DNA of 64,000 nucleotides from Nemertoderma westbladi (Eukaryota > Xenacoelomorpha > Nemertodermatida > Nemertodermatidae). Made by a program: the position numbers and the translations under genes. Every line of letters starts with the position of its first letter. Position 1 is the first letter of the stretch. This document shows, one piece after another, positions 44,263 through 58,651 of the stretch. The stretch lies in assembly GCA_032718475.1 (NCBI GenBank), contig JAUCBJ010009136.1, positions 124,001 through 188,000 of the forward strand, in the 5' to 3' direction. The notes below the pieces were generated by a model, which worked only from the letters and a program-made list of their open reading frames with translations, had not been told where the DNA came from and ran no database searches.

Positions 44263-47200
44263 GTTAGATTAGAAGATATTCTGTTGCGACATATTGTGCA
44301 TAAGGTTTGGGTGTGGAACCTGTTACTTACACCGACAATGAGGTTAGATTAGAAGATATTCTGTTGCGACATATTGTGTATAAGGTTTGGGTGTGGAACC
44401 TGTTACTTACACCGACAATGAGGTTAGATTAGAAGATATTCTGTTGCGACATATTGTGCATAAGGTTTGGGTGTGGAACCTGTTACTTACACCGACAATG
44501 AGGTTAGATTAGAAGATATTCTGTTGCGACATATTGTGCATAAGGTTTGGGTGTGGAACCTGTTACTTACACTGACAATGAGGTTAGATTAGAAGATATT
44601 CTGGGGCGACATATTGTGCATAAGGTTTGGGTGTGGAACCTGTTACTTACACCGACAATGAGGTTAGATTAGAAGATATTCTGGGGCGACATATTGTGCA
44701 TAAGGTTTGGGTGTGGAACCTGTTACTTACACCGACAATGAGGTTAGATTAGAAGATATTCTGGGGCGACATATTGTGCATAAGGTTTGGGTGTGGAACC
44801 TGTTACTTACACCGACAATGAGGTTAGATTAGAAGATATCCTGTTGCGACATATTGTGCATAAGGTTTGGGTGTGGAACCTGTTACTTACACTGACAATG
44901 AGGTTAGATTAGAAGATATCCTGTTGCGACATATTGTGCATAAGGTTTGGGTGTGGAACCTGTTACTTACACTGACAATGAGGTTAGATTAGAAGATATT
45001 CTGGGGCGACATATTGTGCATAAGGTTTGGGTGTGGAACCTGTTACTTACACCGACAATGAGGTTAGATTAGAAGATATCCTGTTGCGACATATTGTGCA
45101 TAAGGTTTGGGTGTGGAACCTGTTACTTACACTGACAATGAGGTTAGATTAGAAGATATTCTGGGGCGACATATTGTGCATAAGGTTTGGGTGTGGAACC
45201 TGTTACTTACACTGACAATGAGGTTAGATTAGAAGATATCCTGTTGCGACATATTGTGCATAAGGTTTGGGTGTGGAACCTGTTACTTACACTGACAATG
45301 AGGTTAGATTAGAAGATATTCTGGGGCGACATATTGTGCATAAGGTTTGGGTGTGGAACCTGTTACTTACACTGACAATGAGGTTAGATTAGAAGATATT
45401 CTGGGGCGACATATTGTGCATAAGGTTTGGGTGTGGAACCTGTTACTTACACCGACAATGAGGTTAGATTAGAAGATATTCTGTTGCGACATATTGTGCA
45501 TAAGGTTTGGGTGTGGAACCTGTTACTTACACCGACAATGAGGTTAGATTAGAAGATATTCTGGGGCGACATATTGTGCATAAGGTTTGGGTGTGGAACC
45601 TGTTACTTACACTGACAATGAGGTTAGATTAGAAGATATTCTGGGGCGACATATTGTGCATAAGGTTTGGGTGTGGAACCTGTTACTTACACCGACAATG
45701 AGGTTAGATTAGAAGATATCCTGTTGCGACATATTGTGCATAAGGTTTGGGTGTGGAACCTGTTACTTACACTGACAATGAGGTTAGATTAGAAGATATC
45801 CTGTTGCGACATATTGTGCATAAGGTTTGGGTGTGGAACCTGTTACTTACACTGACAATGAGGTTAGATTAGAAGATATTCTGGGGCGACATATTGTGCA
45901 TAAGGTTTGGGTGTGGAACCTGTTACTTACACCGACAATGAGGTTAGATTAGAAGATATCCTGTTGCGACATATTGTGCATAAGGTTTGGGTGTGGAACC
46001 TGTTACTTACACTGACAATGAGGTTAGATTAGAAGATATTCTGGGGCGACATATTGTGCATAAGGTTTGGGTGTGGAACCTGTTACTTACACCGACAATG
46101 AGGTTAGATTAGAAGATATCCTGTTGCGACATATTGTGCATAAGGTTTGGGTGTGGAACCTGTTACTTACACTGACAATGAGGTTAGATTAGAAGATATC
46201 CTGTTGCGACATATTGTGCATAAGGTTTGGGTGTGGAACCTGTTACTTACACTGACAATGAGGTTAGATTAGAAGATATTCTGGGGCGACATATTGTGCA
46301 TAAGGTTTGGGTGTGGAACCTGTTACTTACACCGACAATGAGGTTAGATTAGAAGATATCCTGTTGCGACATATTGTGCATAAGGTTTGGGTGTGGAACC
46401 TGTTACTTACACTGACAATGAGGTTAGATTAGAAGATATTCTGGGGCGACATATTGTGCATAAGGTTTGGGTGTGGAACCTGTTACTTACACCGACAATG
46501 AGGTTAGATTAGAAGATATCCTGTTGCGACATATTGTGCATAAGGTTTGGGTGTGGAACCTGTTACTTACACCGACAATGAGGTTAGATTAGAAGATATT
46601 CTGGGGCGACATATTGTGCATAAGGTTTGGGTGTGGAACCTGTTACTTACACTGACAATGAGGTTAGATTAGAAGATATTCTGGGGCGACATATTGTGCA
46701 TAAGGTTTGGGTGTGGAACCTGTTACTTACACTGACAATGAGGTTAGATTAGAAGATATTCTGTTGCGACATATTGTGCATAAGGTTTGGGTGTGGAACC
46801 TGTTACTTACACTGACAATGAGGTTAGATTAGAAGATATTCTGGGGCGACATATTGTGCATAAGGTTTGGGTGTGGAACCTGTTACTTACACCGACAATG
46901 AGGTTAGATTAGAAGATATTCTGGGGCGACATATTGTGCATAAGGTTTGGGTGTGGAACCTGTTACTTACACTGACAATGAGGTTAGATTAGAAGATATT
47001 CTGGGGCGACATATTGTGCATAAGGTTTGGGTGTGGAACCTGTTACTTACACCGACAATGAGGTTAGATTAGAAGATATTCTGTTGCGACATATTGTGCA
47101 TAAGGTTTGGGTGTGGAACCTGTTACTTACACCGACAATGAGGTTAGATTAGAAGATATTCTGGGGCGACATATTGTGCATAAGGTTTGGGTGTGGAACC

Positions 47201-47421
47201 TGTTACTTACACCGACAATGAGGTTAGATTAGAAGATATTCTGTTGCGACATATTGTGCATAAGGTTTGGGTGTGGAACCTGTTACTTACACTGATAATG
47301 AGGTTAGATTAGAAGATATTCTGGGGCGACATATTGTGCATAAGGTTTGGGTGTGGAACCTGTTACTTACACTGATAATGAGGTTAGATTAGAAGATATT
47401 CTGGGGCGACATATTGTGCAT
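44222..47421 (+). repeat. 80-bp exon-end/donor array, exactly 40 copies
   Basis: Unit: 41 nt of exon end (AAGGTTTGGGTGTGGAACCT...GACAATGAG) joined to 39 nt of intron (GTTAGATTAGAAGATATTCT...TTGTGCAT). The array spans 3,200 bp = 40 x 80 with no net indel; the first copy is the real exon end. The coding part is conserved: TAT to TAC is silent, but ACC/ACT and later changes are also seen. Four sites vary: ACCGAC/ACTGAC, ATATT/ATATC, CTGTTGCG/CTGGGGCG and one GTGTAT. Combinations recur, indicating amplification of blocks. Every unit keeps GAG|GTTAGA. Confidence 0.96.
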
Positions 47422-47769
47422 AATTAGTACATTTTGATAGATATAGTTTAAAGCAGTCCATTTCTCATGCAAAAATATAACATGAATGTCAAGAATATGC
47501 CGTTAAAATGATGAGTGATGAGGACCATGTTAATGGTATCAGGTTAACAGCAAGTTAGCTCGTTGGATATGCAGTTCTTTATGTAGCCTAGGGTACCTAC
47601 ATAGTCTATAGGCCTACCTCTACGCAATACGGAATAGATATTACTCCGCACAATGAATTGCTTTTGCCATTGATTGTCTATCATTGGTATTCATCATTAA
47701 ATTCGTTTTATCTTAATTTATTTTATGATTCTACTATGTTTCCATTATAATTGCGATATCACCCTCTAG
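47422..47769 (+). other. Intron end
   Basis: AT-rich intron between the 80-bp array and the next exon, ending ATATCACCCTCTAG. No gene or repeat seen. Confidence 0.6.
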
Positions 47770-47907
47770 GATTGCATCGCTCTAATTGACTGCAAAGGAA
47801 CGGGGATTATAGACCTTTTGAACGAAGAGAATCGTCTACCCAAGCCGTCTGCTGATCATTTTACTGATAATCTACACGCCATTCATAAGGAGCATTTCCG
47901 GTTAGCT
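47770..47907 (+). CDS. MYO6: Myosin VI motor exon (DLLNEENRLP segment)
   Basis: Exon of 138 nt, 46 codons, phase 0 at the start, after CCCTCTAG. It encodes DCIALIDCKGTGIIDLLNEE, then NRLPKPSADHFTDNLHAIHK and EHFRLA, matching the DCIDLIE.K..GI.D.LDEENRLP.PS..HFT segment of myosin VI. The preferred donor is GCT|GTGAGT; a second GT six bases earlier (CCG|GTTAGC) is possible and would shorten the exon. The end of this exon and its donor are part of a three-copy 94-97-bp repeat. The next exon (actin-binding side of the motor) was not found downstream in the window. Confidence 0.92.
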
Positions 47908-48180
47908 GTGAGTCACCCAGAGTACCGGTACCATAGTAACTACCATACTACAAGTAATCTATTTCAATGATAGGCCTCTCATCCCTGCATCGCATCGGCT
48001 AGCTGTGAGTCACCCAGAGTACCGGTACCATAACTACCATACTACAAGTAATCTATTTGAATGATAGGCCTCTCATCCCTGCATCGCATCGGCTAGCTGT
48101 GAGTCACCCAGAGTACCGGTACCATAACTACCATACTACAAGTAATCTATTTGAATGATAGGCCTCTCATCCCTGCATCG
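47899..48180 (+). repeat. 94-97-bp donor-containing repeat, 3 copies
   Basis: Each copy starts CGG(T/C)TAGCTGTGAGTCACCC, that is the last 9 nt of the exon plus the GTGAGT donor, and continues through CTATTT(C/G)AATGATAGGCC to CCCTGCATCGCAT. The first period is 97 bp (with an extra AGT), the second 94; the third copy ends at 48180. The exonic part is short, so origin at the exon edge is likely but less certain than for the other arrays. Confidence 0.85.
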
Positions 48181-49000
48181 ACGCGGATGAGATTTAAATA
48201 TATTCTATATTTTCCACTTAGCTCTATACCTATATGTTACCGGTATATGGACTGACGCATCGCAATATACGACCTATATTTATTATGTAACTCCTTTAAT
48301 ACACGCCCATATTAGGTACCCAGTAACATGTGCGAATGGCGAATTGTAAGTTGAAAACTTTCGTTATCTTATCTCCATCAGCGACGCACTGTTGGCCATT
48401 TGGTTTGATTAGCCTGCGAATAAAATAATTGGATGAAACCGGAAGGAATCCCCATTTCCCATGATCATGTCACTGCCTCATCATTTTTTATTTTTCACTC
48501 GACTATTATTGTTTCGTATCATTTTGGTGATAATGATCATTGTTGCTGATGTTAATAGCTGTTACCACCAACTTTTGAGAATAAATAGTAGGTTGATTCT
48601 CCTCAAAAGCGGCCAAAAAATGTGTTATTTTTTTGACAAAAATTTTTTGTTCCAAAATATCGAAAAGTTTATATCATTGGAAATCTCTTTGCGATGCGAA
48701 TATGATGAGGCTACGGAGGCTACGGAGGCTACGTGTAAAGCATGACGGTCACTTTATAAGGAATTACAATCTAAAAACTGTAATACTCTGTCAATAATGT
48801 CTACCGCTGTAATGGTTATGTCCCTTGCTGTAATGCATTTTGCAGTGGACATTTGGTGGACAAATTGAGGTAATGCTGTAATGTTTATAGTATTAATTGT
48901 ACCTAAATTAAGTTAACTATCACTTAATGCGATCAGGATAATGGGATCTCACTACTGATGGTCTTACAGTTTATTGAAAAAATTGAGAAAAAATGTGAAA
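48181..49000 (+). other. Intron sequence, no gene seen
   Basis: AT-rich intron. A 94-codon open frame at 48461-48745 ends in a GCTACGGAG triplet repeat and resembles nothing I know; I treat it as chance. Copies of a TGTAATG motif near 48780-48890 lead toward the 20-bp array. Confidence 0.4.
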
Positions 49001-52000
49001 CACAGTCATGGACATAGTATTACAGTCATGGACATATTATTACAGCCATTGACATATTATTACAGGCCGGACATATTATTACAGCCATTAACATATTATT
49101 ACAGCCATTGACATATTATTACAGCCTTGGACATATTATTACAGCCATTGACATATTATTACAGCCTTGGACATATTATTACAGCCATTGACATATTATT
49201 ACAGCCGTTGACATATTATTACAGCCATTGACATATTATTACAGCCATTGACATATTATTACAGGCCGGACATATTATTACAGCCATTGACATATTATTA
49301 CAGCCATTGACATATTATTACAGGCCGGACATAGTATTACAGTCATGGACATATTATTACAGCCATTGACATATTATTACAGCCTTGGACATATTATTAC
49401 AGCCATTGACATATTATTACAGCCTTGGACATATTATTACAGCCATTGACATATTATTACAGCCGTTGACATATTATTACAGCCATTGACATATTATTAC
49501 AGCCATTGACATATTATTACAGGCCGGACATATTATTACAGCCATTGACATATTATTACAGCCATTGACATATTATTACAGGCCGGACATAGTATTACAG
49601 TCATGGACATATTATTACAGCCATTGACATATTATTACAGGCCGGACATAGTATTACAGTCATGGACATATTATTACAGCCATTGACATATTATTACAGG
49701 CCGGACATATTATTACAGCCATTAACATATTATTACAGCCATTAACATATTATTACAGCCATTAACATATTATTACAGCCTTGGACATATTATTACAGCC
49801 ATTGACATATTATTACAGCCATTGACATATTATTACAGGCCGGACATAGTATTACAGTCATGGACATATTATTACAGCCATTGACATATTATTACAGGCC
49901 GGACATATTATTACAGCCATTAACATATTATTACAGCCATTAACATATTATTACAGCCATTAACATATTATTACAGCCTTGGACATATTATTACAGCCAT
50001 TGACATATTATTACAGCCATGGACGTATTATTACAGGCCGGACATATTATTACAGCCATTGACATATTATTACAGCCATTGACATATTATTACAGCCATT
50101 GACATATTATTACAGCCATTGACATATTATTACAGTCATTGACATATTATTACAGCCATTGACATATTATTACAGCCATGGACGTATTATTACAGGCCGG
50201 ACATATTATTACAGCCATTGACATATTATTACAGCCATTGACATATTATTACAGCCATTGACATATTATTACAGTCATTGACATATTATTACAGCCATTA
50301 ACATATTATTACAGCCATTGACATATTATTACAGCCATTGACATATTATTACAGGCCGGACATATTATTACAGCCATTGACATATTATTACAGCCATGGA
50401 CATATTATTACAGCCATTGACATATTATTACAGCCATTGACATATTAATATAGCCATTGACATTTTATTACAGCCATTGACATATTATTACAGCCATTGA
50501 CATATTATTACAGCCATTTACATATTATTACAGCCATTGACATATTATTACAGCCTTGGACATATTATTACAGCCATTAACATATTATTACAGCCATTGA
50601 CATATTATTACAGCCATTAACATATTATTACAGCCATTGACATATTATTACAGCCATTGACATATTATTACAGCCATTGACATATTATTACAGCCATTGA
50701 CATATTATTACAGCCATTGACATATTATTACAGCCATTGACATATTATTACAGCCATTGACATATTATTACAGCCATTGACATATTATTACAGCCATTAA
50801 CATATTATTACAGCCATTGACATATTATTACAGCCATTAACATATTATTACAGCCATTGACATATTATTACAGCCATTGACATATTATTACAGCCATTGA
50901 CATATTATTACAGCCTTGGACATATTATTACAGCCATTGACATATTATTACAGCCTTGGACATATTATTACAGCCATTGACATATTATTACAGCCATTGA
51001 CATATTATTACAGCCTTGGACATATTATTACAGCCATTAACATATTATTACAGCCATTGACATATTATTACAGCCATTGACATATTATTACAGCCATTGA
51101 CATATTATTACAGCCTTGGACATATTATTACAGCCATTGACATATTATTACAGCCATTAACATATTATTACAGCCATTGACATATTATTACAGCCATTGA
51201 CATATTATTACAGCCATTGACATATTATTACAGCCTTGGGCATATTATTACAGCCATTGACATATTATTACAGGCCGGACATATTATTACAGCCATTGAC
51301 ATATTATTACAGCCTTGGACATATTATTACAGCCATTGACATATTATTACAGCCATTGACATATTATTACAGCCGTGGACATATTATTACAGCCATTAAC
51401 ATATTATTACAGCCATTGACATATTATTACAGCCATTGACATATTATTACAGCCATTGACATATTATTACAGCCGTGGACATATTATTACAGCCATTAAC
51501 ATATTATTACAGCCATTGACATATTATTACAGCCATTGACATATTATTACAGCCATTGACATATTATTACAGCCATTAACATATTATTACAGCCATTGAC
51601 ATATTATTACAGCCATTGACATATTATTACAGCCATTGACATATTATTACAGCCATTAACATATTATTACAGCCATTGACATATTATTACAGCCATTGAC
51701 ATATTATTACAGCCATTGACATATTATTACAGCCTTGGACATATTATTACAGCCATTGACATATTATTACAGCCTTGGACATATTATTACAGCCATTGAC
51801 ATATTATTACAACCTTGGACATATTATTACAGCCATTAACATATTATTACAGCCATTGACATATTATTACAGCCATTGACATATTATTACAGCCATTGAC
51901 ATATTATTACAGCCTTGGACATATTATTACAGCCATTGACATATTATTACAGCCGTGGACATATTATTACAACCTTGGACATATTATTACAGCCATTAAC

Positions 52001-55000
52001 ATATTATTACAGCCATTGACATATTATTACAACCTTGGACATATTATTACAGCCATTAACATATTATTACAGCCATTGACATATTATTACAGCCATTGAC
52101 ATATTATTACAGCCATTAACATATTATTACAGCCATTGACATATTATTACAGCCATTGACATATTATTACAGCCTTGGACATATTATTACAGCCATTGAC
52201 ATATTATTACAGCCTTGGACATATTATTACAGCCATTGACATATTATTACAACCTTGGACATATTATTACAGCCATTGACATATTATTACAGCCATTGAC
52301 ATATTATTACAGCCTTGGACATATTATTACAGCCATTGACATATTATTACAGCCGTGGACATATTATTACAACCTTGGACATATTATTACAGCCATTAAC
52401 ATATTATTACAGCCATTGACATATTATTACAACCTTGGACATATTATTACAGCCATTAACATATTATTACAGCCATTGACATATTATTACAGCCATTAAC
52501 ATATTATTACAGCCATTGACATATTATTACAGCCATTGACATATTATTACAGCCTTGGACATATTATTACAGCCATTGACATATTATTACAGCCTTGGAC
52601 ATATTATTACAGCCATTGACATATTATTACAACCTTGGACATATTATTACAGCCATTGACATATTATTACAGCCTTGGACATATTATTACAGCCATTGAC
52701 ATATTATTACAGCCTTGGACATATTATTACAGCCATTGACATATTATTACAACCTTGGACATATTATTACAGCCATTAACATATTATTACAGCCATTGAC
52801 ATATTATTACAGCCATTGACATATTATTACAGCCATTGACATATTATTACAGCCTTGGACATATTATTACAGCCATTGACATATTATTACAGCCTTGGAC
52901 ATATTATTACAGCCATTGACATATTATTACAGCCATTGACATATTATTACAGCCATTAACATATTATTACAGCCATTGACATATTATTACAGCCATTAAC
53001 ATATTATTACAGCCATTGACATATTATTACAGCCATTGACATATTATTACAGCCATTGACATATTATTACAGCCTTGGACATATTATTACAGCCATTGAC
53101 ATATTATTACAGCCTTGGACATATTATTACAGCCATTGACATATTATTACAGCCATTGACATATTATTACAGCCTTGGACATATTATTACAGCCATTAAC
53201 ATATTATTACAGCCATTGACATATTATTACAGCCATTGACATATTATTACAGCCATTGACATATTATTACAGCCTTGGACATATTATTACAGCCATTGAC
53301 ATATTATTACAGCCATTAACATATTATTACAGCCATTGACATATTATTACAGCCATTGACATATTATTACAGCCATTGACATATTATTACAGCCTTGGGC
53401 ATATTATTACAGCCATTGACATATTATTACAGGCCGGACATATTATTACAGCCATTGACATATTATTACAGCCTTGGACATATTATTACAGCCATTGACA
53501 TATTATTACAGCCATTGACATATTATTACAGCCGTGGACATATTATTACAGCCATTAACATATTATTACAGCCATTGACATATTATTACAGCCATTGACA
53601 TATTATTACAGCCATTGACATATTATTACAGCCGTGGACATATTATTACAGCCATTAACATATTATTACAGCCATTGACATATTATTACAGCCATTGACA
53701 TATTATTACAGCCATTGACATATTATTACAGCCATTAACATATTATTACAGCCATTGACATATTATTACAGCCATTGACATATTATTACAGCCATTGACA
53801 TATTATTACAGCCATTAACATATTATTACAGCCATTGACATATTATTACAGCCATTGACATATTATTACAGCCATTGACATATTATTACAGCCTTGGACA
53901 TATTATTACAGCCATTGACATATTATTACAGCCTTGGACATATTATTACAGCCATTGACATATTATTACAACCTTGGACATATTATTACAGCCATTAACA
54001 TATTATTACAGCCATTGACATATTATTACAGCCATTGACATATTATTACAGCCATTGACATATTATTACAGCCTTGGACATATTATTACAGCCATTGACA
54101 TATTATTACAGCCGTGGACATATTATTACAACCTTGGACATATTATTACAGCCATTAACATATTATTACAGCCATTGACATATTATTACAACCTTGGACA
54201 TATTATTACAGCCATTAACATATTATTACAGCCATTGACATATTATTACAGCCATTGACATATTATTACAGCCATTAACATATTATTACAGCCATTGACA
54301 TATTATTACAGCCATTGACATATTATTACAGCCTTGGACATATTATTACAGCCATTGACATATTATTACAGCCTTGGACATATTATTACAGCCATTGACA
54401 TATTATTACAACCTTGGACATATTATTACAGCCATTGACATATTATTACAGCCATTGACATATTATTACAGCCTTGGACATATTATTACAGCCATTGACA
54501 TATTATTACAGCCGTGGACATATTATTACAACCTTGGACATATTATTACAGCCATTAACATATTATTACAGCCATTGACATATTATTACAACCTTGGACA
54601 TATTATTACAGCCATTAACATATTATTACAGCCATTGACATATTATTACAGCCATTAACATATTATTACAGCCATTGACATATTATTACAGCCATTGACA
54701 TATTATTACAGCCTTGGACATATTATTACAGCCATTGACATATTATTACAGCCTTGGACATATTATTACAGCCATTGACATATTATTACAACCTTGGACA
54801 TATTATTACAGCCATTGACATATTATTACAGCCATTAACATATTATTACAGCCATTGACATATTATTACAGCCATTGACATATTATTACAGCCATTGACA
54901 TATTATTACAGCCTTGGGCATATTATTACAGCCATTGACATATTATTACAGGCCGGACATATTATTACAGCCATTGACATATTATTACAGCCTTGGACAT

Positions 55001-58000
55001 ATTATTACAGCCATTGACATATTATTACAGCCATTGACATATTATTACAGCCGTGGACATATTATTACAGCCATTAACATATTATTACAGCCATTGACAT
55101 ATTATTACAGCCATTGACATATTATTACAGCCATTGACATATTATTACAGCCGTGGACATATTATTACAGCCATTAACATATTATTACAGCCATTGACAT
55201 ATTATTACAGCCATTGACATATTATTACAGCCATTGACATATTATTACAGCCATTAACATATTATTACAGCCATTGACATATTATTACAGCCATTGACAT
55301 ATTATTACAGCCTTGGACATATTATTACAGCCATTGACATATTATTACAGCCTTGGACATATTATTACAGCCATTGACATATTATTACAACCTTGGACAT
55401 ATTATTACAGCCATTAACATTATTACAGCCATTGACATATTATTACAGCCATTGACATATTATTACAGCCATTGACATATTATTACAGCCATTGACATAT
55501 TATTACAGCCTTGGACATATTATTACAGCCATTGACATATTATTACAGCCATTGACATATTATTACAGCCATTGACATATTATTACAGCCATTAACATAT
55601 TATTACAGCCATTAACATATTATCACAGCCATTGACATATTATTACAGTCATTGACATATTATTACAGCCATTAACATATTATTACAGCCATTGACATAT
55701 TATTACAGCCATTGACATATTATTACAGCCATTGACATATTATTACAGCCTTGGGCATATTATTACAGCCATTGACATATTATTACAGGCCGGACATATT
55801 ATTACAGCCATTGACATATTATTACAGCCTTGGACATATTATTACAGCCATTGACATATTATTACAGCCATTGACATATTATTACAGCCGTGGACATATT
55901 ATTACAGCCATTAACATATTATTACAGCCATTGACATATTATTACAGCCATTGACATATTATTACAGGCCGGACATATTATTACAGCCATTAACATATTA
56001 TTACATCCATTGACATATTATTACAGCCATTGACATATTATTACAGCCGTGGACATATTATTACAGCCATTAACATATTATTACAGCCATTGACATATTA
56101 TTACAGCCATTGACATATTATTACAGCCATTGACATATTATTACAGCCATTGACATATTATTACAGCCGTGGACATATTATTACAGCCATTGACATATTA
56201 TTACAGCCATTGACATATTATTACAGCCTTGGACATATTATTACAGCCATTGACATATTATTACAGCCTTGGACATATTATTACAGCCATTGACATATTA
56301 TTACAACCTTGGACATATTATTACAGCCATTGACATATTATTACAACCTTGGACATATTATTACAGCCATTAACATTATTACAGCCATTGACATATTATT
56401 ACAGCCATTGACATATTATTACAGCCATTGACATATTATTACAGCCATTGACATATTATTACAGCCTTGGACATATTATTACAGCCATTGACATATTATT
56501 ACAGCCATTGACATATTATTACAGCCATTGACATATTATTACAGCCATTAACATATTATTACAGCCATTAACATATTATCACAGCCATTGACATATTATT
56601 ACAGTCATTGACATATTATTACAGCCATTAACATATTATTACAGCCATTGACATATTATTACAGCCATTGACATATTATTACAGCCATTGACATATTATT
56701 ACAGCCTTGGGCATATTATTACAGCCATTGACATATTATTACAGGCCGGACATATTATTACAGCCATTGACATATTATTACAGCCTTGGACATATTATTA
56801 CAGCCATTGACATATTATTACAGCCATTGACATATTATTACAGCCGTGGACATATTATTACAGCCATTAACATATTATTACAGCCATTGACATATTATTA
56901 CAGCCATTGACATATTATTACAGGCCGGACATATTATTACAGCCATTAACATATTATTACAGCCATTGACATATTATTACAGCCATTGACATATTATTAC
57001 AGCCGTGGACATATTATTACAGCCATTAACATATTATTACAGCCATTGACATATTATTACAGCCATTGACATATTATTACAGCCATTGACATATTATTAC
57101 AGCCATTGACATATTATTACAGCCGTGGACATATTATTACAGCCATTGACATATTATTACAGCCATTGACATATTATTACAGCCTTGGACATATTATTAC
57201 AGCCATTGACATATTATTACAGCCTTGGACATATTATTACAGCCATTGACATATTATTACAGCCGTGGACATATTATTACAACCTTGGACATATTATTAC
57301 AGCCATTAACATATTATTACAGCCATTGACATATTATTACAACCTTGGACATATTATTACAGCCATTAACATATTATTACAGCCATTGACATATTATTAC
57401 AGCCATTGACATATTATTACAGCCATTAACATATTATTACAGCCATTGACATATTATTACAGCCATTGACATATTATTACAGCCTTGGACATATTATTAC
57501 AGCCATTGACATATTATTACAGCCTTGGACATATTATTACAGCCATTGACATATTATTACAACCTTGGACATATTATTACAGCCATTGACATATTATTAC
57601 AGCCTTGGACATATTATTACAGCCATTGACATATTATTACAGCCTTGGACATATTATTACAGCCATTGACATATTATTACAACCTTGGACATATTATTAC
57701 AGCCATTAACATATTATTACAGCCATTGACATATTATTACAGCCATTGACATATTATTACAGCCATTAACATATTATTACAGCCATTGACATATTATTAC
57801 AGCCATTGACATATTATTACAGCCTTGGACATATTATTACAGCCATTGACATATTATTACAGCCTTGGACATATTATTACAGCCATTGACATATTATTAC
57901 AACCTTGGACATATTATTACAGCCATTAACATTATTACAGCCATTGACATATTATTACAGCCATTGACATATTATTACAGCCATTGACATATTATTACAG

Positions 58001-58355
58001 CCATTGACATATTATTACAGCCTTGGACATATTATTACAGCCATTGACATATTATTACAGCCATTGACATATTATTACAGCCATTGACATATTATTACAG
58101 CCATTAACATATTATTACAGCCATTAACATATTATCACAGCCATTGACATATTATTACAGCCATTGACATATTATTACAGCCTTGGACATATTATTACAG
58201 CCTTGGACATATTATTACAGCCATTGACATATTATTACAGCCATTGACATATTATTACAGCCATTGACATATTATTACAGCCATTGACATATTATTACAG
58301 CCATTGACATATTATTACAGCCATTAACATATTATTACAGCCATTGACATATTAT
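49001..58355. repeat. 20-bp ACATATTATTACAGCCATTG satellite, main block
   Basis: About 9.35 kb of the 20-bp unit with subtypes CCATTG, CCATTA, CCTTGG, CCGTGG, AACCTTGG and a 19-bp form with GGCCGG. Long blocks are repeated: 51236-52499 recurs at 53395-54658 (offset 2,159 bp for three separate landmarks), and the block starting CCTTGGGCATATTATTACAG recurs at 54914, 55751 and 56707. Frames of leucine/tyrosine/isoleucine here are artefacts. No relation to a myosin exon was seen, although every unit contains TTATTACAG, a weak 3' splice-site look-alike. Confidence 0.95.
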
Positions 58356-58651
58356 TATTATTATTATATTATTATTATTATCTTTTAATCCACGCCATTA
58401 AGGCACATAGTAAAAATAAGTACATAATTAAATTGGACAATATTGAATACACAGGTAGATGAGTCTAAATAATATGGAGTACATGAAAAGCATAAGTAAG
58501 TAAGATTATTAACTATTAGCACAGCACAACTATATTACAGTAATTAGTGTTATTTTACGTAATTTAAGTTCAACATTTCACGAATACGCGAAACGCCATG
58601 TTGGCGACAGATAACAGACACACCCCGTAGGATGCTATTGTCAATGTTGTT
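58356..58651 (-). mobile_element. Probable LINE 3' end inside the 20-bp array
   Basis: A 296-bp non-repetitive interruption. On the minus strand it would end in an ATAATA-type simple tail (58350-58380), preceded by GTGCCTTAATGGCGTGGATT, the arrangement of a LINE 3' untranslated end. It has no coding content. The 20-bp array continues on both sides. Identity is inferred from the tail only. Confidence 0.45.

Noticed and set aside
12316-47907. Myosin exons as a processed or dead pseudogene
   Set aside because: All splice sites are present, phases agree across five introns and no stop interrupts the exons, which argues for a maintained gene despite the missing segment.
48461-48745. 94-codon open frame in the last intron
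   Set aside because: No recognisable motif, AT-rich composition and a simple repeat at its end; most likely chance.
49001-58355. 20-bp unit as a further exon-acceptor array (it contains TTATTACAG)
   Set aside because: No exon following it matches the sequence after the AG, and the unit has no coding relation to the next expected myosin segment.
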